Of a stretch of 64,000 nucleotides of DNA, positions 43,798-52,320 are shown piece by piece. Positions within the stretch are counted from its first letter, which is position 1. The number at the start of each line of letters is the position of its first letter. The DNA comes from Azophilus sp965221465 (GTDB lineage Bacteria; Pseudomonadota; Gammaproteobacteria; Pseudomonadales; Azotimanducaceae). Made by a program: the position numbers and the translations under genes. Below the pieces are notes generated by a model that searched no databases, was not told the DNA's origin, and worked only from the letters and a program-made list of their open reading frames with translations. Where the stretch lies: contig OZ244892.1 of the NCBI GenBank assembly GCA_965221465.1, forward strand, positions 1,922,001 through 1,986,000. Reading direction: 5' to 3'.

Positions 43798-43823
43798 GGA
43801 GCGGAGAAGCACGCCTCCGCTCC
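43798..43823. terminator. GC-rich hairpin after the DUF5916-like gene
   Basis: A 9-bp perfect stem GGAGCGGAG / CTCCGCTCC with an 8-nt loop, 92 bp past the stop at 43706 and 99 bp before the HiPIP start. No T-run follows; termination is possible but not shown. Confidence 0.4.
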
Positions 43824-43921
43824 GGCGCGGCCGAAGAATCCGTGGAGGAAACGGTGGCGTCAGGCGCCGAGGTGGGGAATACTTGTCGGCTTGGGAAACC
43901 TGAACACCAAGAGAGGCTCAC

Positions 43922-44272
43922 ATGAAATCAAGACGTACGTTCCTGCGGGATTCCTCGGGCATTGCCGCGATCCCGCTGCTCAACCTGATGGCAACGAACG
44001 GGGCCTGGGCTGCGGGCGAAACGAAGATATCGGAAGACGACCCGTTGGCAGTCGCTTTCGGCTACAAGCACGATGCCAGCGCAGTCGATACCGCAAAGTT
44101 CCCGAAGCGAGCCGCGGCCGCCAACGACATGTTTCCCGCCGGCGAAGATCAGTTCTGCGACAATTGCGGCCAATACGCCGCCACCGAAGAAGGCTGGGGC
44201 ACCTGCGTGATCCTGCCGGGCAAACTGGTCGCCGCCAAGGGCTGGTGCAACGTCTGGGTACCGATACCCTGA
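43922..44272 (+). CDS. High-potential iron-sulfur protein (HiPIP)
   Basis: 116 residues. The twin-arginine signal SRRTFLRDSSG and hydrophobic stretch to AWAAG indicate Tat export of a folded cofactor protein. The four [4Fe-4S] ligands are C79, C82, C95 and C109 (FCDNCGQY, WGTC, KGWCN), matching the C-x2-C-xn-C-xn-C HiPIP pattern; length is normal. A good SD (AGAGG) lies five bases before the ATG. HiPIPs carry electrons in the periplasm between bc1-type complexes and terminal oxidases. The oxidase operon lies 420 bp away on the opposite strand, so a donor role is plausible. Confidence 0.93.
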   Translation: MKSRRTFLRDSSGIAAIPLLNLMATNGAWAAGETKISEDDPLAVAFGYKHDASAVDTAKFPKRAAAANDMFPAGEDQFCDNCGQYAATEEGWGTCVILPGKLVAAKGWCNVWVPIP

Positions 44273-44287
44273 GACCCTCACAGTAAC

Positions 44288-44313
44288 GGCCGCCGCTCAC
44301 GCTGGCGGCGGCC
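44288..44313. terminator. GC hairpin downstream of HiPIP gene
   Basis: An 8-bp stem GGCCGCCG / CGGCGGCC with a 10-nt loop, starting 16 bp after the HiPIP stop. Its position suits a terminator, but there is no U-run. Confidence 0.5.
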
Positions 44314-44325
44314 ATCGAGGCGTTG

Positions 44326-44693
44326 ACCCGCCTATCTCACCAACTTGCTGCTGCGAACGCCGATGCGCTCGCGTACGCGCAGCCGTGTTTTATATGCGAG
44401 GGGAATCCCCTCGCGCTCCCCGGCTGAAGGCTCTCCCTATGCGAGTTCCCAACCCGGCGCACCGGGACGACGACGCGCAAGGAACACCTGACAACCGCTG
44501 GGAGAGAGCAGGTGTGCGGTGCGTGTATCTGGCGCTGTTTGGGCTCGTGCTTGCGCCCATCGTCGCGGTAAATCTCGCCGCCTGGTGCGCCAGATGCACG
44601 TACCGTATACCTGCTCTCGGTGCCCGGCCGCGAGATATTATGTCCAATTGTTTTTTTAATTAAATCAACGAGCTATGATTTGTTCCATGCGAG
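44326..44693 (+). repeat. Dispersed structured repeat, copy 6 (complete, 3' of HiPIP)
   Basis: It occupies most of the 421-bp gap at 44273-44693. In plus sense the order is outer module (44326-44385), short hairpin GCGAGGGG-AAT-CCCCTCGC (44396-44414), linker (44430-44503), large stem arms 44504-44535 and 44587-44618, and AT-rich tail (44636-44690) with a run of seven T. The four non-Watson-Crick positions in the stem are all G.U in plus sense. Compared with copy 3, three arm positions (5, 7, 27) have changed on both sides so that pairing is kept. The loop keeps the invariant core. An open frame of about 90 codons (44385-44663) crosses it. Confidence 0.92.
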
Positions 44694-45014
44694 CTAGAAA
44701 ACGTTCGTGAAGAACTCCATGCGCGTCAGCCAGGTGTAGTCCGCCTCCCCCGCCATCAGGCCGACCAGCACGATAATCACCAGGGGCGGCACCAGAATGG
44801 CATAGATCAGCGCCATTCGTTCCCACATCATGTGCATGAACACGGCCACGATGAGCCCGGCTTTCAGCATCATGAAGACGATGATGAGGCTCCAGCGCAG
44901 ATACCCCTGGAACGCCATGTAATCGACCATGTACGAGGCTGCGCTCAGTACGAACAGCAACCCCCATACCCAGAAGTAGATCGCAATCGGATGTTGTTGA
45001 CCTTCGTCAGACAT
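44694..45014 (-). CDS. Cytochrome c oxidase subunit IV-like protein
   Basis: 106 residues with three hydrophobic segments (about 10-31, 38-62, 72-92), as in bacterial COX4/CyoD-type small subunits. Motif elements include AIYFWVWGLLFVLS and IVAVFMHMMWE. The subunit helps assemble or stabilise the oxidase and has no redox centre. It is the last gene of the oxidase operon, 18 bp after the subunit III gene. Confidence 0.85.
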   Translation of the reverse strand: MSDEGQQHPIAIYFWVWGLLFVLSAASYMVDYMAFQGYLRWSLIIVFMMLKAGLIVAVFMHMMWERMALIYAILVPPLVIIVLVGLMAGEADYTWLTRMEFFTNVF

Positions 45015-45032
45015 GATTGATTTTCCCAGCCG

Positions 45033-45734
45033 TTACCAAAGATAGAAGAACGCGAAGATGAAGACCCAGACCAGGTCGACAAAGTGCCAGTACAGCCCCA
45101 TGGTTTCGACGATTTCGTAACGATTCTTGCGGCCCGTCATGAAGCCGGGGGTTTCCTTGTCGAGATCGCCCCGCGCCACCTTGATGGCGGTGATGATCAG
45201 GAAAAGCACACCGAACGACACGTGGGTGCCGTGAAACCCCGTGATCATGAAGAAAGCGGCGCCGAACTGCGGGGCGCCCATGGGGTTCGACCAGGGGCGT
45301 ACGCCCTCGTCGACGATGAGCTTGGTCCACTCGAAGGCCTGCATGCCGACGAATGTCGCGCCCAGGAGCGCGGTGACCATCAACAGAAGGAATGTGGGCC
45401 TCTTGCGTTTCTCGTAACCGAACTTCACCGCCATGGCCATGGTGCCGCTGCTGGTGATCAGCACGAAGGTCATGATGGCGATCAGGATCAACGGAATATT
45501 GACGCCGAACAACTCCAGCCCGAATACCTCGCTGGCATTGGGCCAGGGCTCCGTCGTCGACATGCGCACGGTCATGTAGGAGACGAGGAAGATCGAGAAG
45601 ATGAAGGTGTCGCTCAGCAGAAAGATCCACATCATGGCCTTTCCCCAGGGGACCTTCTTGAACGTCCGCTGGTCCGAAGACCAGTCGTCGACAATGCCTT
45701 TCACGCCGGGTGCGAGAGCAACGGATTCAGCCAC
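45033..45734 (-). CDS. Cytochrome c oxidase subunit III (first of two)
   Basis: 233 residues, GTG start. COX3 hallmarks are present: WIFLLSDTFIFSIFLVSYM, LLGATFVGMQAFEW, GFHGTHVSFGVLFLI and ETMGLYWHFVDLVWVFIFAFFYLW (C-terminal WHFVD motif). Subunit III supports proton uptake and stability of the catalytic core. A second subunit III-like gene lies immediately upstream, an arrangement also known from coxMNOP-type operons. Confidence 0.92.
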   Translation of the reverse strand: MAESVALAPGVKGIVDDWSSDQRTFKKVPWGKAMMWIFLLSDTFIFSIFLVSYMTVRMSTTEPWPNASEVFGLELFGVNIPLILIAIMTFVLITSSGTMAMAVKFGYEKRKRPTFLLLMVTALLGATFVGMQAFEWTKLIVDEGVRPWSNPMGAPQFGAAFFMITGFHGTHVSFGVLFLIITAIKVARGDLDKETPGFMTGRKNRYEIVETMGLYWHFVDLVWVFIFAFFYLW

Positions 45735-45751
45735 GATAGTTTGATCCTAAG

Positions 45752-46411
45752 TCAGGTGGACAACATCAGGCCGAAGAGTATCAGCCAGACAACGAACAGG
45801 AAGTGCCAGTACACGGTGCAGAGTTCGACGCCGAGCCGGGCCCTGGACATGGATTCGCCCGCAAACGCGTGCCTTGCCGTTCGCATCCAGGCGACCAGGC
45901 CACCGAGGAGGTGTGCCACGTGCAGGCCGGTCAGCGTATAGAAGAACGCATTGGCGGGATTGCCGGTAACGATGTAACCGGCGTTCACGAGTTGCTGCCA
46001 TACCAGCACCTGGCCGACCATGAACGCAACGGCGAAAGCGCCGCCCATGACGAGCCCGCGCCGTAATCCTGCCCAGTTCTCCCGCGCGGCTGCTCGCCAT
46101 GCCATCTGCAGGCCGACGCTGCCGAGGAACAGGATGCCGGTGTTGAGCCAAAGCACCTGGGGTTCCGGCAAGGGCCGCCAGTCGCCGTATTCCATGCGGA
46201 TCGCGTAGGCGCTGACAAACAGGGCGAACAGGGAGGTGATCACGGCCAGCAGCACGCCGAGGGCCACCTTGACCGGCGGCAGGAACCCCACCCCCGGCTG
46301 GGCGCCCACCGGCGCGCTGGCCACCCACGGCTTGGTGTTGATGGTCTGCCGCACCAGCCACCACACCACGATGCCCATCAAGATCGCGAGGAAGACGAGT
46401 GTCGCCGTCAT
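45752..46411 (-). CDS. Cytochrome c oxidase subunit III-like protein (second copy)
   Basis: 219 residues, seven hydrophobic segments. It shares the COX3 C-terminal pattern TGLHVAHLLGGLVAW and CTVYWHFLFVVWLILFGLML, but is more diverged in the N-terminal half (LVFLAILMGIVVWWL). It lies between subunit I and the more canonical subunit III gene. Two different subunit III proteins in one operon imply a heterogeneous or split subunit III, as in CoxO/CoxP pairs. Confidence 0.87.
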   Translation of the reverse strand: MTATLVFLAILMGIVVWWLVRQTINTKPWVASAPVGAQPGVGFLPPVKVALGVLLAVITSLFALFVSAYAIRMEYGDWRPLPEPQVLWLNTGILFLGSVGLQMAWRAAARENWAGLRRGLVMGGAFAVAFMVGQVLVWQQLVNAGYIVTGNPANAFFYTLTGLHVAHLLGGLVAWMRTARHAFAGESMSRARLGVELCTVYWHFLFVVWLILFGLMLST

Positions 46412-46450
46412 TCTATTGCCCTGCCGGCCCGAACGGTTCCCTTCCCCGAC

Positions 46451-48229
46451 TCAGGATTTGGACTGAGCGGCCGCCATGTCTTCGGACGGCACGTTCTGGG
46501 GAATGAAGTCGCGCTCGGCGCCCGGAACGCCGTAGTCGTACGCCCACCGGTAGACCGAGGGCAACTCGTCGAAGTTGCCGTGCAGCGGTGGCGTATGCGG
46601 CGTCTGCCATTCCAGGGTCGTGGCATTCCAGGGGTTGTGGCCCGCCTTCTTGCCGTCGAAAAGGCTCTTGACGACATTGACGATGAATACCAACTGCGCC
46701 ACGGCCACGAATATCGCGGCAATCGAGATGGCGGCGTTCAGGTCCTGGGACGACTGGGACATGAAGGCGGTTTCTCCGTAGGCATAGTAGCGCCGCGGCA
46801 CGCCCTCGAAGCCGAGATAGTGCATCGGGAAGTAGATGGCGTACGTGCCGAGGAACGTCATCCAGAAGTGAATCTTGCCGAGGGTGTCGTCCAGCATCTT
46901 GCCGGTGATCTTCGGATACCAGTGATAGATGGCGCCGAATACCACCAGCACGGGCGAGACCGCCATCACCATGTGAAAGTGCGCCACGACGAAGTAGGTA
47001 TCCGACAGGGGCAGATCGACCGTCACGTTACCGAGGAAGAGCCCAGTGATGCCGCCGTTGATGAAGGTGAAGATGAAGCCGATGGCGAACAGCATCGGTA
47101 CGGTGAGCTGGATATTGCCCCGCCACAGCGTCAACACCCAGTTGTACACCTTGATGGCCGTCGGCACGGCGATGATCAGCGTGGTGGTGGCGAAGAAAAA
47201 GCCGAAGTAGGGGTTCATGCCGCTGACATACATGTGATGCGCCCAGACGATGAAGCTCAGGGCGCCGATGGCGACGATGGCCCACACCATCATGCGGTAG
47301 CCGAAGATGTTCTTGCGGGCGTGGGTGGCCAGCACGTCGGAGACTATGCCGAAGGCCGGCAGCGCCACGATGTACACCTCCGGGTGCCCGAAGAACCAGA
47401 AGAGGTGCTGGAACAGGATGGGGCTGCCGCCGTCGTAGGACGTCTGCTCGCCCAGTGCGACCATGGCCGGCATGAAGAAGCTGGTGCCGATCAGGCTGTC
47501 GAGAATCATCATGATGCAACTCACGAACAGCGCCGGGAATGCCAGAAGCGCCAGCACCGTCGCCATGAAGATGCCCCAGACGGTGAGCGGCAGGCGCATC
47601 AGCGTCATGCCGCGGGTTCGGGCCTGCAGCACGGTGACCACATAGTTCAGGCCACCCATGGTGAACCCGACGATGAATACGCAAAGCGAAATGAGCATCA
47701 GGATGATGCCGGCGCCGGTACCGGGCGTACCGCCCACCACCGCCTGGGGCGGATAGAGCGTCCATCCCGCCCCGGTGGGGCCGCCGGGAACGAAGAAACT
47801 GGCCACGAGGATGAGCACGGCAGCCAGATACACCCAGTAACTGATCATGTTCACATAGGGGAATACCATGTCCCGCGCGCCGCACATCAGCGGGATCAGG
47901 TAATTACCGAAGCCCCCCAGAAACAGCGCGGTCAGCAGGTAGATGACCATGATCATGCCGTGCATGGTGACGAACTGCAGGTAGTTCGCCGGGTCGATGA
48001 CCGAGAAGGTGTCCGGGAACCCGAGTTGCAGACGCATGAGGATCGACAACGCCAGGGCCACGAGGCCGATGCCGATGGCCGTTATGCCGTACTGGATCGC
48101 GATGACCTTCGCATCCTGGCTCCAGACGTATTTGCCGATCCAGGTCTTCGGGTGATAAAGCTCTACATCTTCGACCTCGAAGGGGCCGAGATCCCGATCC
48201 GAGACGGCGTCGTGCGCTACCTGAGCCAT
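46451..48229 (-). CDS. ctaD: Cytochrome c oxidase subunit I (heme-copper oxidase, A type)
   Basis: 592 residues; ATG 48229 is preceded by GGAGGA six bases upstream, inside the end of the subunit II gene. Twelve-helix catalytic subunit. The heme a ligand His is in TMHGMIMV; FWFFGHPEVYIVALPAFG carries CuB His and the cross-linked Tyr (type A); WAHHMYVSGM gives two more CuB His; and YFVVAHFHMVMA gives the heme a3 and heme a ligands. It reduces O2 to water and pumps protons. The gene starts 1 bp after the subunit II stop. Confidence 0.97.
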   Translation of the reverse strand: MAQVAHDAVSDRDLGPFEVEDVELYHPKTWIGKYVWSQDAKVIAIQYGITAIGIGLVALALSILMRLQLGFPDTFSVIDPANYLQFVTMHGMIMVIYLLTALFLGGFGNYLIPLMCGARDMVFPYVNMISYWVYLAAVLILVASFFVPGGPTGAGWTLYPPQAVVGGTPGTGAGIILMLISLCVFIVGFTMGGLNYVVTVLQARTRGMTLMRLPLTVWGIFMATVLALLAFPALFVSCIMMILDSLIGTSFFMPAMVALGEQTSYDGGSPILFQHLFWFFGHPEVYIVALPAFGIVSDVLATHARKNIFGYRMMVWAIVAIGALSFIVWAHHMYVSGMNPYFGFFFATTTLIIAVPTAIKVYNWVLTLWRGNIQLTVPMLFAIGFIFTFINGGITGLFLGNVTVDLPLSDTYFVVAHFHMVMAVSPVLVVFGAIYHWYPKITGKMLDDTLGKIHFWMTFLGTYAIYFPMHYLGFEGVPRRYYAYGETAFMSQSSQDLNAAISIAAIFVAVAQLVFIVNVVKSLFDGKKAGHNPWNATTLEWQTPHTPPLHGNFDELPSVYRWAYDYGVPGAERDFIPQNVPSEDMAAAQSKS

Positions 48230-48230
48230 G

Positions 48231-49622
48231 CTATTCCTCCGCTCCGATATCCGTGGCGGCCGCGTCGCGGCCAAAGGTGTTGATATAGGCGACGACATCG
48301 TCTACCGCGCCGTCGTGCTTGAGAATCCGTGCCATTTCCGCCATCTGCCAGCCGTACAGGTCATCGGGATGGCGGCCGCGGATGTTTGCCTTGAAGTTTT
48401 CCAGTTGCCGCTTGAGATACCAGTCGGTCATGCCCGCCATGCGCGGTGCATTGAGCGCCTGAATGCCCTCGCCGGCGTAACCGTGGCAGGCCCCGCAGGT
48501 GACCCAGAGATCGCGGCCGCGTTCCGCGTCGCCATGCACGGTGACCTCCGCGGGTTCGTCCGGGAAGGTGCCGATATAGGCGATGACGTCTTCGATCGCC
48601 TGTTCGTCGGCGAGGGTGATCACCATCGGCGCCATCTGTTGCCCGTAGATGTCTTCGGGGTGGGCGCCGCGCGCGCCGGACTTGTAGTAGTCGAGTTGCC
48701 GGCGCAGGTACCAGGACTCCTGCCCGGAGATCTTCGGCGCGTTCAGCGCCACCATGCCCTCACCCGCCGGGCCGTGGCAGGCGATGCAGACCACATAGCG
48801 GTTCTGCCCCATCGCCGGGTCGCCGACCGGGCGGTTCAGCGTCTCTCGGTAGGTCGGCTGCGCCGCGTACCAGGCTTCGTAGTCTTCCTGCTCGTCGACG
48901 ACCACGCTGCCGCGCATGGCGAAATGGCCGATACCGCAGAGTTCTTCGCACAGCACCTCGTACTCGCCCGTTCGAGTGGGGGTCAGCCAGAGATAGGAAA
49001 CGAGACCCGGCACCAGGTCCATCTTCACCCGGAACTGGGTGACCGTGAAATTGTGCAGCACATCCTTGGCGCGCAGATTGAACTTGACCGGCTGGTCGAT
49101 GGGCAGATGCAGCCTGTTGCTGGCGATCAGCCGGTCGTCCTGGCCGTGAGGATCGTCCGGATCCATGCCGAAGGGGTTGTCGTTCGTGATGAGCCCGGCA
49201 TCGACATTGCCGAACTTGCCGTCGTCGCCGGGAAGCCGGTAGCTCCAGTGCCATTGCTGGCCGACCGCTTCCACCTCGTGAGCGTCTTCGGGCACGGTCA
49301 CGAAATCGGCCCAGACGATCAATCCCGGCGCCAGCATGGCCGCGACGCCGACGGCGGTGATCGCGGTCAGCCAGATCTCGAGCTTCTTGTTCTCGGGTTG
49401 GTATTCCGAGCGCCGCTGCTTGTTGTAGCGGTAGCGAATGATGCAGTACGCCATGAAGGCGTTGACCACGACGAAGACGAAGCCCGTCACCCAGAAGGTG
49501 ACGTCGATCGTGAAGTCGATCGTGCTCCAGTTCGACGCCAGCGGCGTCAGATACCAGGGACTCAGCACGTGGAACAGTACCGAGCCAACAATCAGCACGA
49601 TCAGTGAAATCGCAAATGCCAT
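48231..49622 (-). CDS. ctaC: Cytochrome c oxidase subunit II with two cytochrome c domains
   Basis: 463 residues. Two N-terminal helices (about 3-25 and 40-62) are followed by the CuA domain: H190, then C225-xxx-C229-xxx-H233-xx-M236 in CEELCGIGHFAM. Two fused class I cytochrome c domains follow, with heme motifs CIACH (279-283) and CGACH (376-380) and matching distal Met regions (QQMAPM, WQMAEM). Electrons therefore pass through two covalent hemes c before CuA, as in caa3/cao3-type oxidases that take electrons from soluble carriers. It is the first gene of the operon. Confidence 0.96.
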   Translation of the reverse strand: MAFAISLIVLIVGSVLFHVLSPWYLTPLASNWSTIDFTIDVTFWVTGFVFVVVNAFMAYCIIRYRYNKQRRSEYQPENKKLEIWLTAITAVGVAAMLAPGLIVWADFVTVPEDAHEVEAVGQQWHWSYRLPGDDGKFGNVDAGLITNDNPFGMDPDDPHGQDDRLIASNRLHLPIDQPVKFNLRAKDVLHNFTVTQFRVKMDLVPGLVSYLWLTPTRTGEYEVLCEELCGIGHFAMRGSVVVDEQEDYEAWYAAQPTYRETLNRPVGDPAMGQNRYVVCIACHGPAGEGMVALNAPKISGQESWYLRRQLDYYKSGARGAHPEDIYGQQMAPMVITLADEQAIEDVIAYIGTFPDEPAEVTVHGDAERGRDLWVTCGACHGYAGEGIQALNAPRMAGMTDWYLKRQLENFKANIRGRHPDDLYGWQMAEMARILKHDGAVDDVVAYINTFGRDAAATDIGAEE

Positions 49623-49925
49623 CTATCCGCCTCAATCTATCCGCTTTGTTCGAGTCCGCTTCGCTACTACGTGCTTCAACCTGCGGACCGAGGCCCGTCG
49701 TTGCAGCATGGTCTTTGGCTTAAGTCGGCTTTTCGACCGGTGCGAAACCGCACCCCGAACCTCAGGCCCGAATCTGCGCCCGCTCGAGCCGCCGACGCAA
49801 CCACAATGCCCGGGGAGCGCATTCTGACAAAGAATTGCTTCGCTGACGAGAGCAACCGGGCCGTTTTTTTGCATCGACTCGCATCGACGCTTCGGGCTCC
49901 ACTCGGGCCGAACCCGGGGTCCGAC
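49623..49925. other. 303-bp intergenic region between oxidase operon and bfr
   Basis: No gene seen. It should hold the oxidase operon promoter (minus strand) and the 3' region of bfr. TTGTCAGAATGCGC on the minus strand near 49825 contains a -35-like TTGTCA. A run of seven T at 49864-49870 on plus is not preceded by a convincing hairpin. A direct repeat GCATCGACTCGCATCGAC lies at about 49871-49888. Confidence 0.5.
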
Positions 49926-50402
49926 TCAATCGCCGTGCATCTGCGACTGGATATAATTCTCCAACCCCACCTTGTCGATCAGTTCGAGCTGCGTTTCCAG
50001 CCAGTCGACGTGCTCTTCCTCGGAGTGGAGGATGCTGTCGAAGAGTTGCCGCGAAACAAAATCGCCGCTCGATTCGCAGCAGGCAACCGCTTCCCTCAGC
50101 GCCGGCATCGCGTCCATTTCCAGCGCCAGGTCGCATTCGAGCATCTCGCGGGTGTTCTGCCCGATGCGCAGCTTGCCGAGGTCCTGCAGATTGGGCAGCC
50201 CCTCGAGAAACAGGATGCGCTCCGCGAGTTCCTCGGCGTGCTTCATTTCATCGATGGATTCCTCGCGCTCCTTGGCGGCCAGCCGATGCATGCCCCAGTC
50301 CTCGAACATTTTCGAGTGCAGGAAGTACTGGTTTATGGCCGTCAACTCGTTCTTCAACACCCGGTTGAGATGGACGAGCACTTCTTTGGTCATGGGTTGC
50401 AT
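49926..50402 (-). CDS. bfr: Bacterioferritin
   Basis: 158 residues, four-helix ferritin fold. Ferroxidase ligands fit in NRVLKNELTAINQYFLHSKMF, LAAKEREESIDEMKHAEEL, CDLALEMDAM and SILHSEEEHVDWLETQ. The heme-binding Met is in the second helix region (EDWGMHRL or DEMKHA; exact assignment not certain by eye). It stores iron as a 24-mer. ATG 50402 is chosen because GAGGGA lies six bases upstream; a longer frame to 50444 is less likely. It is divergent from bfd, its iron-release partner. Confidence 0.95.
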   Translation of the reverse strand: MQPMTKEVLVHLNRVLKNELTAINQYFLHSKMFEDWGMHRLAAKEREESIDEMKHAEELAERILFLEGLPNLQDLGKLRIGQNTREMLECDLALEMDAMPALREAVACCESSGDFVSRQLFDSILHSEEEHVDWLETQLELIDKVGLENYIQSQMHGD

Positions 50403-50484
50403 CAGGATTCCCTCACTGGTTGCGCGATTCGCGCAGCATGCCACCGCCCGGACGGAAAGACAACGATAACCTATTGATTTATAT

Positions 50485-50508
50485 TGAAAATTATTCGCTT
50501 TTGCGAAT
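50485..50508. promoter_or_regulatory. Candidate iron-responsive operator between bfr and bfd
   Basis: In the AT-rich gap, TGAAAATTATTCGCT (50485-50499) matches 10 of 14 fixed positions of the 7-1-7 Fur consensus. Overlapping it is a clear dyad, ATTCGC-TTTT-GCGAAT (50493-50508). Either could be a Fur or other metal-regulator site. The match is moderate. Confidence 0.4.
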
Positions 50509-50581
50509 CAGCATCGCTTCGCAATTGCTACGCATGAACCCTTGCAATCAAGAATCGTTATTGTTTACACTACGCGCCGCC

Positions 50582-50767
50582 ATGTACGTCTGCCTGTGCC
50601 AAGCCGTCACCGACACGGAAATCCGCGAAGCCGCCAACGGCGGCGCGTGCGATCTCGAGGGGCTTCGCGACGCCCTCGGCGTCGGCGTCAACTGCGGGCG
50701 CTGCAGCGAAACGGCCCAGGCCATCATCGACGAACAACTCGCCGAAGCGGTTTCCTGCGCGGTCTGA
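50582..50767 (+). CDS. bfd: Bacterioferritin-associated ferredoxin
   Basis: 61 residues. The N-terminal MYVCLCQAVTDTEIREA and later VNCGRCSETAQ give the four [2Fe-2S] Cys ligands in the Bfd arrangement (C-x-C...C-x2-C). Bfd binds bacterioferritin and passes electrons to its heme to release stored iron. The start at 50582 matches the family's usual N-terminus; a longer in-frame region upstream is AT-rich regulatory DNA. It is divergent from bfr, a classic pairing. Confidence 0.95.
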   Translation: MYVCLCQAVTDTEIREAANGGACDLEGLRDALGVGVNCGRCSETAQAIIDEQLAEAVSCAV

Positions 50768-50789
50768 CCCGGGGGCCTTCCACACCCGA

Positions 50790-52262
50790 TCAGAACCCCT
50801 GCTCTTCCACGTCCTCCGGAATGAGCGGATAGGATATTCCCGCCCACTTCTGCACCACCCGGATCACCTGGCAGGCATAGCCGAACTCGTTGTCGTACCA
50901 GACGTACAGCACCACCCGGTTGTCCTTGGCCAGTGTCGCCCCGCCATCGACGATGCAGGCGTGGCGGTTGCCGACGAAATCGGACGACACCACATCGGCA
51001 GCTTCGGTGTAGTCGATCTGCCGCTGCAGGCCCGAATGCAGGGCGGCATTGCGCAGAAAGTCGTTGATCTCGGCGACGGTGACGTTGTTGGAGAGCGTCA
51101 GGTTGAGGATCGCCAGCGACACGTTCGGCGTCGGCACGCGGATGGCGTTGCCGGTCAGCTTGCCCTCGAGTTCCGGCAGCAGCTTGGTGACCGCCGATGA
51201 TGCCCCCGTCTCGGTAATCACCATGTTGAGCGGCGCGCCGCGGCCGCGGCGGTTCTTCTTGTGGTAGTTGTCGATCAGATTCTGATCGTTGGTGTAGGCG
51301 TGCACCGTCTCCATGTGGCCGTGCACGATATCGAAGCCCGTGTTCACCGCCTTCAGAACCGGCACGATGGCGTTGGTGGTGCAGGAGGCGGCGCCGAGCA
51401 GCACATCGTTCTGATTCATTATCGAGGAATTCACCCCCGAGACGATGTTCTTTATCGCTCCCTTTGCCGGCGCGGTCAGCAGCACCTTGGCGACGCCCCT
51501 CGACTCGAGGTGCCGGCCCATGCCGGCTTCGTCGCGCCAGGCGCCCGTGTTGTCGATGACGATGGCGTTCCTGATGCCATGGCGTTCGTAGTCGATCCGG
51601 TCGGGACGGTCGGCGTACAGCACCCGTACCACATTGCCGTTGGCAATGAGGCAACTGTTTTCTTCATCGACCCTTAGCGTCCCGAGAAAGGCCCCGTGCA
51701 CCGAGTCGCGGCGCAACAGGGCGGCGCGCTTGTTCAGATCGTCGGGGCCGGCCTTGCGCACGACGATGGCCTTCAGCCGCAACTGATGGCCGCCGCCGGT
51801 CTTTTCGATCAACAGGCGTGCGAGCAGCCGGCCGATGCGGCCGAAGCCGAACAGCACGATATCCTGGGGTTTCTCGAGCGGCGGTACCTGCCGGCCGATC
51901 ACCTGGGCACACTCCCGCTTGACGAATTCCATCGGCGTGATGCCGTTGCCGTTTTCGGACTCTTCCATGTAACGGGTCGCCAGCTTTCCGATGTCGATGT
52001 GCGACGGCCCGAGATCGAGTTGCGAGAGCGCCTCGCAGATGGGGTAGCTCTCGAACTCCGACAGTTCGTTGTGGGCAACCTGCCGCACGTAGCGGTGGGT
52101 TTTCATGATCTGGATGACGCTCTGGTTGTACAGCGCCCGGCCGTAGCAGTAGCTCACCACATTGTTGCGGTAGAGGCGCCCGATAATGGGGATCATCGCC
52201 TCGGCAAGGGCTTCGCGTTCTTTCCAGTCGGGGAAATAGTCGTCGAGACTCGGTAAGGCCAC
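50790..52262 (-). CDS. gap: Glyceraldehyde-3-phosphate dehydrogenase with long N-terminal extension
   Basis: 490 residues, GTG start with an excellent AGGAGG four bases upstream. The GAPDH core begins near residue 133: IVLFGFGRIGRLLARLLIE (NAD-binding), AASCTTNAIVPVLKA with the catalytic Cys, HAYTNDQNLIDN, and WYDNEFGYACQVI. Ahead of it are about 130 extra helical residues (EREALAEAMIPIIGRLYRNN...). A family of about 480-residue GAPDHs with this extension is known in marine and other Gram-negatives; the extension's role is not established. The direction (glycolytic or gluconeogenic) cannot be read from sequence. Confidence 0.93.
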   Translation of the reverse strand: MALPSLDDYFPDWKEREALAEAMIPIIGRLYRNNVVSYCYGRALYNQSVIQIMKTHRYVRQVAHNELSEFESYPICEALSQLDLGPSHIDIGKLATRYMEESENGNGITPMEFVKRECAQVIGRQVPPLEKPQDIVLFGFGRIGRLLARLLIEKTGGGHQLRLKAIVVRKAGPDDLNKRAALLRRDSVHGAFLGTLRVDEENSCLIANGNVVRVLYADRPDRIDYERHGIRNAIVIDNTGAWRDEAGMGRHLESRGVAKVLLTAPAKGAIKNIVSGVNSSIMNQNDVLLGAASCTTNAIVPVLKAVNTGFDIVHGHMETVHAYTNDQNLIDNYHKKNRRGRGAPLNMVITETGASSAVTKLLPELEGKLTGNAIRVPTPNVSLAILNLTLSNNVTVAEINDFLRNAALHSGLQRQIDYTEAADVVSSDFVGNRHACIVDGGATLAKDNRVVLYVWYDNEFGYACQVIRVVQKWAGISYPLIPEDVEEQGF

Positions 52263-52320
52263 TAATCCTCCTGTTCGCGGGTCGAGTTCTCAATGGAGTC
52301 CGTTTTGCGCCCGAGCCCGC

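Noticed and set aside
46580..48283. Frame of 567 codons antisense to oxidase subunit I
   Set aside because: His/Asp-rich mirror of a membrane protein gene; no domain.
49864..49870. Intrinsic terminator at the T-run between bfr and the oxidase operon
   Set aside because: No convincing stem precedes the T-run on the plus strand, and no plus-strand gene ends there.
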